Source: Pedobacter nanyangensis (GTDB taxonomy: Bacteria > Bacteroidota > Bacteroidia > Sphingobacteriales > Sphingobacteriaceae). From it: 64,000 nt of DNA. Each line of letters begins with the position of its first letter. The first letter of the stretch is position 1. The notes under the pieces were generated by a model. That model searched no databases. It saw nothing but the letters and a program-made list of their open reading frames with translations, and was not told the DNA's origin. The DNA is taken from the NCBI RefSeq assembly GCF_003313505.1, contig NZ_QMHO01000001.1, positions 62,001 through 126,000 on the forward strand, read 5' to 3'. Shown here in pieces: positions 8,613 through 17,671 of this stretch. Position numbers and translations under genes: made by a program.

Positions 8613-9590
8613 TTAGTTAATTAAACCTATTTTCTTTGAATGGGCAATGGCATCTTCGCTATGTTCAAAAAGACAGGTACTGATCTTATTTTCCTCTAAT
8701 TTATTCAATATTTCTTTGGTTTCGAATAATTTAGATTTTCTCACGTTTCTAATGTAAACCGCCACCACGTTTTCACCGTATTTTTCGGCAATTTTAGCAT
8801 AAATTTCTGGATCTTTTTGTGAATTATCGCCCAAGAATATAAATTTTTGATTAGGGAAAGCGTCAATAATGCGCATGATCCGAAGAAGCTTGCCTTCATG
8901 ACCCGTTTTGCCTGTTCTTAGCAAATCTCTCCATCGCTTAAGTTGATTCAACAGGAAAGTCCCTTCCGGGAAACCGTTAAAGCGAAAAGTTTCCACCAGG
9001 TAATCGTATAAATTCCACTCGCTGCTGGAAACATAGAAAAAAGGATTGGGTTGTGCTGCATTGGTATGGGCTTCTGCTAATAGTTCATAATGATATCTGG
9101 TAGATTGGAATGTTTTTCGGGTACGTGGGTTCCTCAAAAGTAACTCTCTCAACCGCCTGGCCACCGTTTTGGAGTGCGACACCATCACCGTATCATCAAT
9201 ATCAGAAATAAACGCATATTGTGTAATGTGGGGCACATAAATTGTTCCGCTTGAACGGGCAATTTCTTCGCCGCTCTGGTCGTAGGCTGCTACTTCAACG
9301 GTATGCCAGCCAGCTTCTACATTTTCCTGAGCTTCCCATTCAACTTTAAAGAAACCATCATAGGCAGCCTTTGTGGCAATATGCTGCCCCCTGAACATGA
9401 GCTTAACTTGCGCAAAGGGATAAGGTTTTAAAACGAAAAGCCTAACCACGTGCCACAAATTCACCCAAAAGCTGTTTCTAAACCTTTGTTCGGCTTTGGC
9501 CCTATACCTGAATACATGCCCATAAACCACCAAATTATGTGTATGGCCATAGCCATGATAAATTTTAACCTGAGCAGATTTTTTTGCCAT
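8613..9590 (-). CDS. App1-like phosphatidate phosphatase domain protein (DUF2183)
   Basis: A 325-residue HAD-like phosphatase. The N-terminal ~120 residues form a beta-rich domain, and the catalytic part starts at DIDDTV (residues 130-135), the DxDxT nucleophile motif of App1. Further motifs are FFYVSSSEWNLYDYL (motif II region) and FLGDNSQKDPEIY (motif IV) near 272-285. Yeast App1 converts phosphatidate to diacylglycerol. It is divergent from a diacylglycerol-kinase-like gene (52-nt gap), which would run the reverse reaction. Activity on phosphatidate here is inferred from family. Confidence 0.88.
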   Translation of the reverse strand: MAKKSAQVKIYHGYGHTHNLVVYGHVFRYRAKAEQRFRNSFWVNLWHVVRLFVLKPYPFAQVKLMFRGQHIATKAAYDGFFKVEWEAQENVEAGWHTVEVAAYDQSGEEIARSSGTIYVPHITQYAFISDIDDTVMVSHSKTVARRLRELLLRNPRTRKTFQSTRYHYELLAEAHTNAAQPNPFFYVSSSEWNLYDYLVETFRFNGFPEGTFLLNQLKRWRDLLRTGKTGHEGKLLRIMRIIDAFPNQKFIFLGDNSQKDPEIYAKIAEKYGENVVAVYIRNVRKSKLFETKEILNKLEENKISTCLFEHSEDAIAHSKKIGLIN

Positions 9591-9642
9591 ATTATTTAAA
9601 ACAGAGTAGGCCCATTGTTGTTTTTATTACATTATTATTAAG

Positions 9643-10521
9643 ATGGCCTATAAAAACAAAAAGCAACGATTACTCTTTGTGGTAAACCAGGGTTCTGGCA
9701 GCCGAGACGAAAGCCTTAGCGAGCAGATTATCAATTACTTTTCGGCAAGCGAAACAACGATAGAAATATTTGAACTGCCTCGTAAATGCGATATCGACAA
9801 AATCAAAAAAGCAATTGCAAAGGCAAACGCAGATAGGGTGATTGCCGTTGGCGGTGACGGCACTTTGAAACTGGTGGCAGAATGCTTGCTAAATACCGAA
9901 ACCCCCATTGGCATTATTCCGGCCGGATCGGCCAACGGTATGGCAAAAGAGCTGAACATCCCCATGGATATTGAGGAAGCCCTAGAAGTTGCGGCCCATG
10001 GAAGCGCCCATAAAATACATGCTACCATGGTAAACGATGAGCTTTGCATCCATCTTTCAGATATTGGTTTTAATGCCTATTTGGTAAAGAAATTTGATGA
10101 ACTGCCCACTAGGGGGATGCTAACCTATGCCAAATCAGCGTGGCATGCCTTTTGGAACCACAGAAAAATGCAGGTGCAATTTAAGGTTGGGGCACGTAAC
10201 GTAAAAGCCAGTGCAGCAATGGTGGTAATTGCCAATGCTACCAAATATGGCACAGGCTTTCAGATTAATCCCGATGGAAAATTAGATGATGATGTTTTTG
10301 AGGTAATCCTTATTAAAGAATATGCCGTAATGGAAATTTTGAAAATCTGGATTAGCAAGCTCCCCTGGAATCCCAAAAAAATTGAAAGCTTTCAGGCTTC
10401 GGAGGTTAAAATCAGCACTAAATATCAAGCCCATTTCCAGGTTGATGGCGAATATATGGGCAAAACCAATAAGGTAGAGGCCAGGATAATCCCCAACGCC
10501 ATCAATATCATTATGCCTTAG
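9643..10521 (+). CDS. Diacylglycerol kinase family lipid kinase (YegS/DgkB-like)
   Basis: A 292-residue soluble lipid kinase. The nucleotide-binding motif is GGDGT (residues 70-74), and PAGSANGMAKEL (93-104) replaces the usual GTxNDLA. The C-terminal beta domain holds ANATKYGTGFQINPDGKLDDD and ends with HFQVDGEY. Members phosphorylate diacylglycerol, sphingosine or related lipids using ATP and Mg. The head-to-head position with an App1-like phosphatase suggests a phosphatidate/diacylglycerol balance. The 3' end overlaps the convergent gene by 11 nt. Confidence 0.92.
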   Translation: MAYKNKKQRLLFVVNQGSGSRDESLSEQIINYFSASETTIEIFELPRKCDIDKIKKAIAKANADRVIAVGGDGTLKLVAECLLNTETPIGIIPAGSANGMAKELNIPMDIEEALEVAAHGSAHKIHATMVNDELCIHLSDIGFNAYLVKKFDELPTRGMLTYAKSAWHAFWNHRKMQVQFKVGARNVKASAAMVVIANATKYGTGFQINPDGKLDDDVFEVILIKEYAVMEILKIWISKLPWNPKKIESFQASEVKISTKYQAHFQVDGEYMGKTNKVEARIIPNAINIIMP

Positions 10522-10906
10522 TGGCGTTATAATGTGCCTTTATGGTCAGGTACAACCTAATGAACTCGCCCACATAGCAAACCTTCAGCAAAATTGGGAA
10601 CCATTTGTCATCGTAATTGCTGAGAGCTTCGGGCAGCAATGTAATAAAGCCAAGGCTTAACACCCAAAGGTACAGCCTAAACGGGAATTGTACATAGTAG
10701 CTAATAAAGCCTATCTTTTTTTGAAAAAACAAGCCATAAGCCCCTGCGGCAACCAATACAAACATTGGAAACATCAAAATGCTCTGCACCTTATCAGAGA
10801 GTAACGTTAGCTTGCCAAAATTGTTAACAATGGCAGCCAATTGCAGGATCATGAACAACAACGAAAACAGATCAAGAAAGGCAAAAGCACGAAGAAGTAT
10901 ACGCAT
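10511..10906 (-). CDS. Small integral membrane protein, uncharacterised
   Basis: 131 residues with about four predicted membrane helices (around 8-28, 42-60, 66-88, 100-122) and a basic C-terminus. I do not recognise a family. It starts 3 nt after the TonB-domain gene, so both are probably cotranscribed. Its 3' end overlaps the convergent lipid kinase by 11 nt. Confidence 0.7.
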   Translation of the reverse strand: MRILLRAFAFLDLFSLLFMILQLAAIVNNFGKLTLLSDKVQSILMFPMFVLVAAGAYGLFFQKKIGFISYYVQFPFRLYLWVLSLGFITLLPEALSNYDDKWFPILLKVCYVGEFIRLYLTIKAHYNATKA

Positions 10907-10909
10907 GTT

Positions 10910-11563
10910 TTATTTACAATATCTGGCAAGCGATTTATCCGCTTTTTTAAAGCCCATATATTTTACAAACTTAAAATCTTCGCAGGCGCTTTGCAAGTCG
11001 CCCTGTGCTATTTTTTTCTCGGCTATGGCAATTTTCCGGTTCATAAAATGATCATCAATACCGAGCTCTTCTTTAAGCGCTATGATTTCTGTCTCTTCCG
11101 TAAAATTCTCTATTCCCAGCGCCGCATTGCGATAAAAATTAGCGATTTTATTGATCGATTTCATTTCATCATTGTAGCGATTGATTGCCAGCCCAGCACT
11201 TGCGGGGTTAAGATTTTCGCAGCCGTAATCCTTCAAAGAAAATTTCATGGGTGAACGGATTAAAAAGGTTGTATCATAACCAACAGGCACCTGCCATTTG
11301 CCACTGCTCAGCTTAATCAGCCTCAATGCTTCAGCATCCAAATCAGCGCCTATGCCTTTGGTAATAGCGGCATAAATAACTTTTCCTTTCTTGTTAAGTT
11401 TGAAACCCACTTCAATAGTGCCCTGAATGCAGTTATCAAGCGCAAACATGGGATAAATGGTATTAGCTTTCACAAAAGATTCCAAGCCATTTTTGAGCGT
11501 TGGCTGTTGGGCACTTGCGCTAAAAAAAGCACTTACTACGATAATTAAAATCAATCGGCGCAT
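10910..11563 (-). CDS. Exported protein with a TonB C-terminal-like domain
   Basis: 217 residues with a cleavable signal peptide (MRRLILIIVVSAFFSASAQ). Residues ~45-110 look like the TonB C-terminal domain found in many Bacteroidota periplasmic proteins: GTIEVGFKLNKKGKVIYAAI followed by LDAEALRLIKLSSGKW. The C-terminal ~70 residues are helical (coiled-coil or TPR-like: AIAEKKIAQGDLQSACEDF). There is no N-terminal proline-rich TonB stalk, so it is not a classical energy transducer. Its function is unknown. Confidence 0.75.
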   Translation of the reverse strand: MRRLILIIVVSAFFSASAQQPTLKNGLESFVKANTIYPMFALDNCIQGTIEVGFKLNKKGKVIYAAITKGIGADLDAEALRLIKLSSGKWQVPVGYDTTFLIRSPMKFSLKDYGCENLNPASAGLAINRYNDEMKSINKIANFYRNAALGIENFTEETEIIALKEELGIDDHFMNRKIAIAEKKIAQGDLQSACEDFKFVKYMGFKKADKSLARYCK

Positions 11564-11623
11564 TCTTAAATTTACGAATTTAAAACCTAAAACGTAGTGT
11601 ACCAGCCTAATTGTTACGCCAAA

Positions 11624-12259
11624 TTAAACTTTAAACACATAAACGTAGTTGTAGAAATAATGGGACAAGGCTCCGAAATTAACGAACAGATGCCAAAGCT
11701 CATGACTGTGCAGATATTTGTGCAAAGGCTTATCCTTGGCATAATAGTAAGTTCCCCCGATATAGAACACACCGCCTAAAAAAAGCCAAAAAAGGCCCAT
11801 TACTGGCACTTCCGCCACCATTTTAGCAATAAACGGAATAATTAAGCAGCCCATGGCAATATACAATCCGGTGGAAACCGCTTTGTTTTTTAATCGATTG
11901 AAAATTTTGAGCAGGCAGCCCAATACCGCAATTAACCATACCAGCCCAAAGAGCAACCATCGCAACCAACCATCAAAAATAATGAGGGCGGTAGGCGTAA
12001 AGGAGCCGGCAATCATCAGGTAAATACAACAGTGGTCAAATTTTTGCCAAAAACGGATCCCGTAAGGGGTTTTGGGTACGCTATGGTAAATGGCGCTTAC
12101 ACTAAACAGCAAAAAAATTCCTAGCCCGTAAACCATTGCGGCAGTTACTTCCAACAATGTTGACGATTTTTGCCATAACAAATATGTTCCGGGCAATGCC
12201 AAAACCGCAGGTAAAAAGTGCGTAATGAAATTTCCTGGTTCGCGGATATATCTATTCAT
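11624..12259 (-). CDS. Hemolysin III family (PAQR-like) membrane protein
   Basis: 211 residues with seven hydrophobic helices. The conserved polar residues of the family are present: SAIYHSVP in helix 2, KFDHCCIYLMIAGSFTP in helix 3, and HSHELWHLFVNFGALSHY in the last helix. The histidines and Asp form the putative metal site shared with PAQR receptors. Bacterial homologues have been linked to membrane homeostasis; true haemolysis is not implied. It follows rbfA by 18 nt and probably shares its transcript. Confidence 0.92.
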   Translation of the reverse strand: MNRYIREPGNFITHFLPAVLALPGTYLLWQKSSTLLEVTAAMVYGLGIFLLFSVSAIYHSVPKTPYGIRFWQKFDHCCIYLMIAGSFTPTALIIFDGWLRWLLFGLVWLIAVLGCLLKIFNRLKNKAVSTGLYIAMGCLIIPFIAKMVAEVPVMGLFWLFLGGVFYIGGTYYYAKDKPLHKYLHSHELWHLFVNFGALSHYFYNYVYVFKV

Positions 12260-12277
12260 TTTTCATGGCTGTTGAGC

Positions 12278-12661
12278 TTAATCTTCTCCCTCTTGGCCTT
12301 CGGTCTCTTTACGTTCCTTTGCGATTTTATCAAAGATCTGGTCCATTCTTTCCACGTATTCATTGGTGTCATCAACAAAAAAAGACAATGTAGGAATTAC
12401 CCTAGCCTGGTGGCGGATACGAGAGCCCAATTTATATCTGATTTCGCCAGCATGCGAATTCACCGTAGCCACTGATAGGCTAGTATTATTGGTGTTTAAA
12501 AAACTAAGGTAAACCTTGGCCACGGCCAAATCAGGCGATACGCGCACCTTAGTAATGGTTACCAATGTATTGGGCAAATAAGCAGCTCCTTCTCTTTGAA
12601 AAATTGAGGCCAATTCCTCTTGTAATAATCCTGCAAACTTCTTTTGTCTGTTACTTTCCAT
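12278..12661 (-). CDS. rbfA: 30S ribosome-binding factor RbfA
   Basis: Cold-shock 30S maturation factor that binds near helix 1 of 16S rRNA. The chosen ATG at 12661 gives a 127-residue protein starting MESNRQKKFAGLLQEELA, the normal N-terminus; the longer frame from 12703 would add an unsupported leader. The KH-fold body includes ITKVRVSPDLAVAKVYLSF and RIRHQARVIPTLSFFVDD. The acidic tail (EGQEGED) is common in this phylum. Confidence 0.95.
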   Translation of the reverse strand: MESNRQKKFAGLLQEELASIFQREGAAYLPNTLVTITKVRVSPDLAVAKVYLSFLNTNNTSLSVATVNSHAGEIRYKLGSRIRHQARVIPTLSFFVDDTNEYVERMDQIFDKIAKERKETEGQEGED

Positions 12662-12744
12662 ATTCTTTTCTAAAATTACCAATTCTCCATATTCAATGTT
12701 CAAACATTATAAAAATCCTCTTCGAAAATTTAATTATTAAACAT

Positions 12745-13944
12745 TTAATACAACAACTTATCGTAAGGATAACGAGTGGTATGTATATCTTTTACTTTTT
12801 CGTATAGCAAGGCTTTCAGTTCTTCTACGTTTTCTTTTCGCGTAGCTGAAATGAAAATTGCCGGGGCATTATGATGCGCCATCCATGTGTTTTTAAAATC
12901 AACTAATGTTAAAGGCTCTTTTTGCTCGTCAACAGCTGCCAATTGATCTTGCTCTGGCACCACATAGGCATCAATTTTATTAAACACCATAATGGTATCT
13001 TTATCTCTTGCGCCAAGATCTTTAAGGGTTTCGTTTACCGTGTGGATTTGGTCTTCAAAGTTTGGATGTGAGATATCCACCACATGGATTAGGATATCTG
13101 CTTCACGCACCTCATCTAAAGTAGATTTAAAGCACTCTACCAAATGATGTGGAAGTTTCCTGATGAAGCCTACCGTGTCCGACAATAAAAAGGGAAGATT
13201 ATCAATCACTACTTTTCTAACGGTAGTATCCAGGGTGGCAAACAGCTTATTCTCTGCAAATACCTCTGATTTGGAGAGCATGTTCATTATGGTAGATTTA
13301 CCTACGTTGGTGTATCCTACCAGCGCTACTCGAATTAACTGCCCGCGGTTTTTACGCTGGGTTTCGTTCTGGCGGTCAATCAATTTCAAACGTTCCTTCA
13401 ACAGGGTAATTTTCTCCAAGATCATCCTTCTATCGCTCTCAATTTGGCTCTCTCCGGGGCCACGCATTCCAATTCCCCCCTTTTGGCGTTCCAAGTGGGT
13501 CCACATACGGGTTAAGCGGGGCAATAAATATTGCAATTGCGCCAATTCCACTTGAGTTTTAGCTTGGGCTGTTTGTGCCCTTCCTGCAAAAATATCTAAA
13601 ATCAGGTTGCTCCTGTCCAATATCTTCACTTTCAGTTCACGCTCAATATTACGCAGTTGCGAAGGTGAAAGTTCATCGTCAAACACAACCAGGTCTATTT
13701 CTTCGGCCTTTACATAGGCTTGTATTTCTTCTAGCTTTCCTGTACCTACAAAGGTTGCCCTATCGGGTTTTTGCATGCGTTGTGTAAATACATTCTCTAC
13801 CACGCCACCTGCTGTATTCACCAAAAAAGCCAACTCATCCAAATACTCTTTGGTTTGTTCTGCTTTTTCTCCTGGTAAGGCCACCCCTACCAAAACCGCC
13901 CGTTCTTGCTTGGGCGCCGTATCATAAAATTTCTGTTTTCCCAT
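12745..13944 (-). CDS. hflX: GTPase HflX
   Basis: Ribosome-associated GTPase that splits stalled 70S ribosomes. At 399 residues it has the usual layout: an N-terminal HflX domain (~1-155), the signature GGIGMRGPGESQIESDRR (156-173) and a long helix. The G domain follows with G1 GYTNVGKST (210-218), G3 DTVGF (256-260) and G4 NKID (~312). It is the first gene of a minus-strand run with rbfA downstream (83-nt gap). Start supported by a TAnnTTTG box 10 nt upstream. Confidence 0.97.
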   Translation of the reverse strand: MGKQKFYDTAPKQERAVLVGVALPGEKAEQTKEYLDELAFLVNTAGGVVENVFTQRMQKPDRATFVGTGKLEEIQAYVKAEEIDLVVFDDELSPSQLRNIERELKVKILDRSNLILDIFAGRAQTAQAKTQVELAQLQYLLPRLTRMWTHLERQKGGIGMRGPGESQIESDRRMILEKITLLKERLKLIDRQNETQRKNRGQLIRVALVGYTNVGKSTIMNMLSKSEVFAENKLFATLDTTVRKVVIDNLPFLLSDTVGFIRKLPHHLVECFKSTLDEVREADILIHVVDISHPNFEDQIHTVNETLKDLGARDKDTIMVFNKIDAYVVPEQDQLAAVDEQKEPLTLVDFKNTWMAHHNAPAIFISATRKENVEELKALLYEKVKDIHTTRYPYDKLLY

Positions 13945-13954
13945 TGAATAATTA

Positions 13955-13962
13955 CAAAGATA
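13955..13962 (-). promoter_or_regulatory. -7 box of hflX
   Basis: TATCTTTG on the minus strand is an exact TAnnTTTG match. It ends 10 nt before the hflX ATG, predicting a leader of only a few bases. Confidence 0.6.
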
Positions 13963-14014
13963 CGAAATCTATTCCCGTTTAATTTAAGATAACAACTCAC
14001 CGGAGATCGTGTTT

Positions 14015-14044
14015 AAACAAAAAGCGCTGTCCAATTGGACAGCG
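14015..14044 (-). terminator. Terminator downstream of a decayed gene fragment
   Basis: GCGCTGTCCAATTGGACAGCGC (14023-14044, perfect palindrome) is followed on the minus strand by TTTTTGTTT. It would end transcription of the remnant at 14069-14305. Confidence 0.75.
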
Positions 14045-14068
14045 CCTACCATAATTTTTAACTAAATT

Positions 14069-14305
14069 TTACTTGGCATTGGTCATGTAGGTAGTTGAAG
14101 CGGTTAGTGCGGTACCTGAACCTGTATTTTCTTGGACAACTTTTCCATCTATCAAAATCTGAACTTTAATTGTCCCGCCAGTTTCGGCATATCCAGTGGC
14201 CGTAATGCCTATTACAGGTACACCCGCCTTAACTGTTACCTTATTGCTCCAAGTATTTCCCCCAACAGCGCTTAAAAACTTTGTGCCATTAGTGTCATAT
14301 TTCCT
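14069..14305 (-). pseudogene. 3' remnant of a small exported protein gene (MmpS-like pattern)
   Basis: An open frame of 78 codons ends in TAA at 14069-14071. It is bounded upstream by an in-frame TAA (14306-14308) and contains no plausible start near its 5' end. The translation looks like real protein: KFLSAVGGNTWSNKVTVKAG, then a Gly/Thr-rich segment, then IKVQILIDGKVVQ and ENTGSGTALTAS. This strand pattern resembles the C-terminal half of small MmpS-like beta-sandwich lipoproteins of Bacteroidota (pattern memory, not a search). Signal peptide and N-terminal half are missing, while its terminator survives. Probably a truncated gene. Confidence 0.55.
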
Positions 14306-14392
14306 TTACAAAAGGGAATATAAAGTTTTCCACTTATCGTTTGTTTTGACTTTTTATCTGATTTAATAATGATAATTTTAGCGCTTTAAATC

Positions 14393-16714
14393 ATGACGAT
14401 GAACCAGCACTTATCACACATCTCTAGCGCACTTAGCATCAATAGCAAGCAGGTTAGCGCAACACTAACACTCTTAGAGGAAGGCGGTTCTGTTCCGTTC
14501 ATATCCCGTTACCGCAAGGAGCTTACGGGCAGCTTGGACGAAGTACAGATTGCCGCGATTAGAGATTTGGCTCAACAATTAAAAGAACTCGATAAACGTA
14601 GGGAGGCTATCTTAAAATCGTTGACGGAATTAGGGAAACTAACGCCCGAATTGGAAAAGCAACTAAATGCCGCCCAAACGTTGGCTATTTTAGAGGACAT
14701 TTATTTACCCCACAAGCCTAAACGCAAAACACGTGCATCGGTAGCTCGCGAAAAAGGATTAGAGCCATTAGCGCTACGCATACTGGCGCAAAGCAGAATA
14801 GATGTGGAAGGAGAGGCCGCTACTTATGTAAACGACGAAAAAGGGGTTGGCAACACAGAAGAAGCACTGGCTGGCGCTAGAGACATCATTGCTGAAATTA
14901 TTAATGAAGATGCTGACGCCCGAACCAAAATGCGTAAGTACTTTGAGCAAAAATCAACCTATAAAAGTACGGTAGCCAAAGGCAAAGAAACCGAGGCCAT
15001 GAAATATAAAGACTACTTTGAATGGGAAGAAAATGCTAAAAATGCACCTTCGCACCGTGTGTTGGCTATGCTAAGAGGTGAAGACGAGGGCCTATTAAAG
15101 TTAGATGTACTCCCTCCGGATGAAGAAGCCATTGAACTATTGGAGCGTCAGTTCATCACCGGAAATAACAGTGCCAGCAAACAAGTGCAATTAGCGATAT
15201 ACGATGGCTATAAACGACTACTTCGCCCTGCAATGGAAACCGAACTAAGAACTGCCATTAAACTAAAAGCAGATGAAGAAGCCATTCGGGTTTTTGCCGC
15301 AAATGCCCGGCAGTTGTTAATGGCCGCTCCTTTAGGACAAAAAAGCGTCATGGCCATTGACCCAGGTTTCAGAACGGGCTGTAAGGTAGTTTGTTTAGAC
15401 AAGCAGGGGAACTTGCTGGAAAACACCACCATCTATCCGCATACCGGACAAGGAAACATTAAAGATGCAGAATGGAAAGTGCGCCAGCTTTGCGAGAAAT
15501 ATGAAATAGAAGCCATAGCCATTGGGAATGGAACGGCGGGTAGAGAAACCGAAAGTTTTGTACGTGGATTAAACCTGGCAGATGTTACTGTGGTGATGGT
15601 GAATGAAAGTGGCGCCTCTATTTATTCGGCTTCGCCATTGGCCAGAGAAGAATTTCCTGATCACGATGTTACGGTACGTGGCTCGGTATCTATCGGCCGC
15701 CGGCTGATGGATCCGTTGGCAGAACTGGTAAAAATAGATCCCAAATCTATTGGCGTGGGTCAATATCAACATGATGTTGACCAAACTAAGCTACAACAAA
15801 GCTTAGATGATACCGTGATGAGCTGTGTAAATGCTGTGGGCGTAGAGTTAAATACGGCATCAAAACAATTACTGGCATACGTTTCTGGATTAGGCGAAAG
15901 CTTGGCGCAGAACATTGTCAACTACCGTAGCAAAAACGGCGCTTTCAAAAACCGCGAAAGCTTGAAAAAAGTCCCTCGTTTGGGCGATAAGGCCTTTGAA
16001 CAAGCGGCGGGTTTCTTGCGCATTCGCCATGCCGAACAACCCTTGGATAGCAGCGGTGTACATCCCGAACGTTATGCCCTGGTAAACCAAATGGCCGCTG
16101 ATCTTGGCGTTTCCGTAGCCACACTCATGGGCGACACCAATCTTCAAAAACAAATCAACCTACAAAAATATGTAAGCACGGAGGTTGGGTTACCTACCTT
16201 ACAAGATATTCTTAAGGAACTGGCCAAACCTGGCCGCGACCCTCGTGAACAGTTTGAAGCATTTAGTTTTGCCGATGGGGTAAACAGCATTGCAGACTTG
16301 AGAAAAGGGATGAAGCTGAAAGGCATTGTGACCAATATTACCAATTTCGGGGCATTTGTAGATATAGGTGTTCATCAGGATGGTTTAGTGCATACCAGCC
16401 AATTAGCCAACAGGTTTGTAGCCAACCCTAACGAAGTGGTCAAAGTGAGCCAAGTGGTTCAGGTTACCGTAACCGAGGTAGATGTGGATCGCAAACGAAT
16501 TTCCCTATCAATGAAGGAAGAAATTAGCCAGAGTAAAGAACAGGCAACAAAGAGCAAAGACGGAAACCAGAAAGCGGATCGGCATAAAGGTGATGGTCAA
16601 AAACGTAACGACCAACATCGAAAACCGTTTAACCAACATCAGCCTAAAAAGGAAAAGCAAGTGGATGGCGATTTGCAAGAAAAGCTGGCCAAACTAAAAG
16701 GGATGTTTAAATAA
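14393..16714 (+). CDS. tex: Tex family RNA-binding transcription accessory protein
   Basis: 773 residues with the full Tex order. An N-terminal helical domain (GSVPFISRYRKELTGSLDE, EDIYLPHKPKRKTRA) is followed by a YqgF/RNase H-like domain (MAIDPGFRTGCKVVCLD), a helix-hairpin-helix region (ELNTASKQLLAYVSGLG, FKNRESLKKVPRLGDKAFEQ) and an S1 RNA-binding domain (~650-725: KGIVTNITNFGAFVDIGVHQ). The C-terminal tail is Lys/Gln/His-rich and low in complexity. Tex binds nucleic acid and influences transcription. A second ATG at 14399 is an equally good start. Confidence 0.96.
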   Translation: MTMNQHLSHISSALSINSKQVSATLTLLEEGGSVPFISRYRKELTGSLDEVQIAAIRDLAQQLKELDKRREAILKSLTELGKLTPELEKQLNAAQTLAILEDIYLPHKPKRKTRASVAREKGLEPLALRILAQSRIDVEGEAATYVNDEKGVGNTEEALAGARDIIAEIINEDADARTKMRKYFEQKSTYKSTVAKGKETEAMKYKDYFEWEENAKNAPSHRVLAMLRGEDEGLLKLDVLPPDEEAIELLERQFITGNNSASKQVQLAIYDGYKRLLRPAMETELRTAIKLKADEEAIRVFAANARQLLMAAPLGQKSVMAIDPGFRTGCKVVCLDKQGNLLENTTIYPHTGQGNIKDAEWKVRQLCEKYEIEAIAIGNGTAGRETESFVRGLNLADVTVVMVNESGASIYSASPLAREEFPDHDVTVRGSVSIGRRLMDPLAELVKIDPKSIGVGQYQHDVDQTKLQQSLDDTVMSCVNAVGVELNTASKQLLAYVSGLGESLAQNIVNYRSKNGAFKNRESLKKVPRLGDKAFEQAAGFLRIRHAEQPLDSSGVHPERYALVNQMAADLGVSVATLMGDTNLQKQINLQKYVSTEVGLPTLQDILKELAKPGRDPREQFEAFSFADGVNSIADLRKGMKLKGIVTNITNFGAFVDIGVHQDGLVHTSQLANRFVANPNEVVKVSQVVQVTVTEVDVDRKRISLSMKEEISQSKEQATKSKDGNQKADRHKGDGQKRNDQHRKPFNQHQPKKEKQVDGDLQEKLAKLKGMFK

Positions 16715-16720
16715 AAACCG

Positions 16721-16760
16721 TTAAACCTTGCCAATTACTCCCCTTGGCAAGGTTTAATTA
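16721..16760. terminator. Shared hairpin between the convergent tex and NAD-binding genes
   Basis: The arms TTAAACCTTGCCA and TGGCAAGGTTTAA are perfect complements around an 11-base loop. On the minus strand the stem is followed by CGGTTTTTA, on the plus strand only by TTACC, so it is a better terminator for the minus strand. Confidence 0.7.
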
Positions 16761-16800
16761 CCATGAAGCGGTTTTCATCCACTCCAACCAATCCTTAACT

Positions 16801-17580
16801 TCAAAAGTGTAACTTTAACCTGTTAGCCACGTTTACCGAGTTAACTTCTTTCCAAGCCAGTAACTCGTCTTTAAAAATAGGCTTTTCCATTCCTGAAGCT
16901 TTGCACAGTTCAGTATAAAACTCATTTCGGCTAGGATGCTGCGGCATCACCGCATGGTAAATCCCTCCAAAAGCTTCTGTATTTAACAGCCGTAAGCAAA
17001 TGCCAATGCAATCTTGCAAAGCAATTAAATTAACAGGCGCTTTTCCGTTGGGCACCCCGTTTCGCCCTGTAAAAAATTTAGCCAAATTTCTACCGGGGCC
17101 TATTAATCCCGCAAAGCGGATGATAGTGGTTGTAAACTGCTCGTTCTTACTGCATAATTCTTCAGCGGCCAACAATGCCCTACCCGCATCAGTATCAGGT
17201 TGAGGTTTCGAGTTTTCATCGATCTTAAAATTACCGTCTTCAAAAACACCCGTAGAACTGATAAAAACAACTTGCTTCACTTTTCCTTCGGCTGCCTTGA
17301 CCACCGCCCTTAATTTATCCGGATAAGTAGAAACCGCTTCCGATTTTGCTCGCGGCGGCACATTTACAAACAGCGCATCCACTTTAAAAAACTCAGCAGG
17401 CAATTCGCCATTGTCATTCAAATTAATCTGATAAGGTTCAATGCCCAGTGCTGCCAAGTCTTTCAACTTCTCTGCACTTGTGGTTGATCCTTTCACTTTA
17501 TAACCTAATTGCACCAAGGTTTTGGCAAAAGGCAAACCAAACCAGCCACACCCTAAAATTCCGACTGTTTTATTTTCCAT
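16801..17580 (-). CDS. NAD(P)-binding Rossmann protein, YeeZ-like atypical SDR
   Basis: The ATG at 17580 gives ~259 residues opening with MENKTVGILGCGWFGLPFA, a GxGxxG dinucleotide fold (G10-x-G12-x-x-G15). The upstream extension to 17616 looks unnatural. Later segments are typical of the YeeZ-like extended SDR group: VKQVVFISSTGVFEDG, TTIIRFAGLIGPGRN and GGIYHAVMPQHPSRNEFYTE. The substrate is unknown; members are annotated as nucleoside-diphosphate-sugar epimerase-like. Confidence 0.85.
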   Translation of the reverse strand: MENKTVGILGCGWFGLPFAKTLVQLGYKVKGSTTSAEKLKDLAALGIEPYQINLNDNGELPAEFFKVDALFVNVPPRAKSEAVSTYPDKLRAVVKAAEGKVKQVVFISSTGVFEDGNFKIDENSKPQPDTDAGRALLAAEELCSKNEQFTTTIIRFAGLIGPGRNLAKFFTGRNGVPNGKAPVNLIALQDCIGICLRLLNTEAFGGIYHAVMPQHPSRNEFYTELCKASGMEKPIFKDELLAWKEVNSVNVANRLKLHF

Positions 17581-17671
17581 TTGTTTGCAAAATAACATAA
17601 TTCTAAGCAGCCGCAATCATGAAAGATTTATTCTGTAATTTTAGGGCGCAACTCAACAAATATAAAAAAAG

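Noticed and set aside
10841..11254. 137-codon plus-strand frame
   Set aside because: Antisense to the TonB-domain gene and the small membrane gene; no domain.
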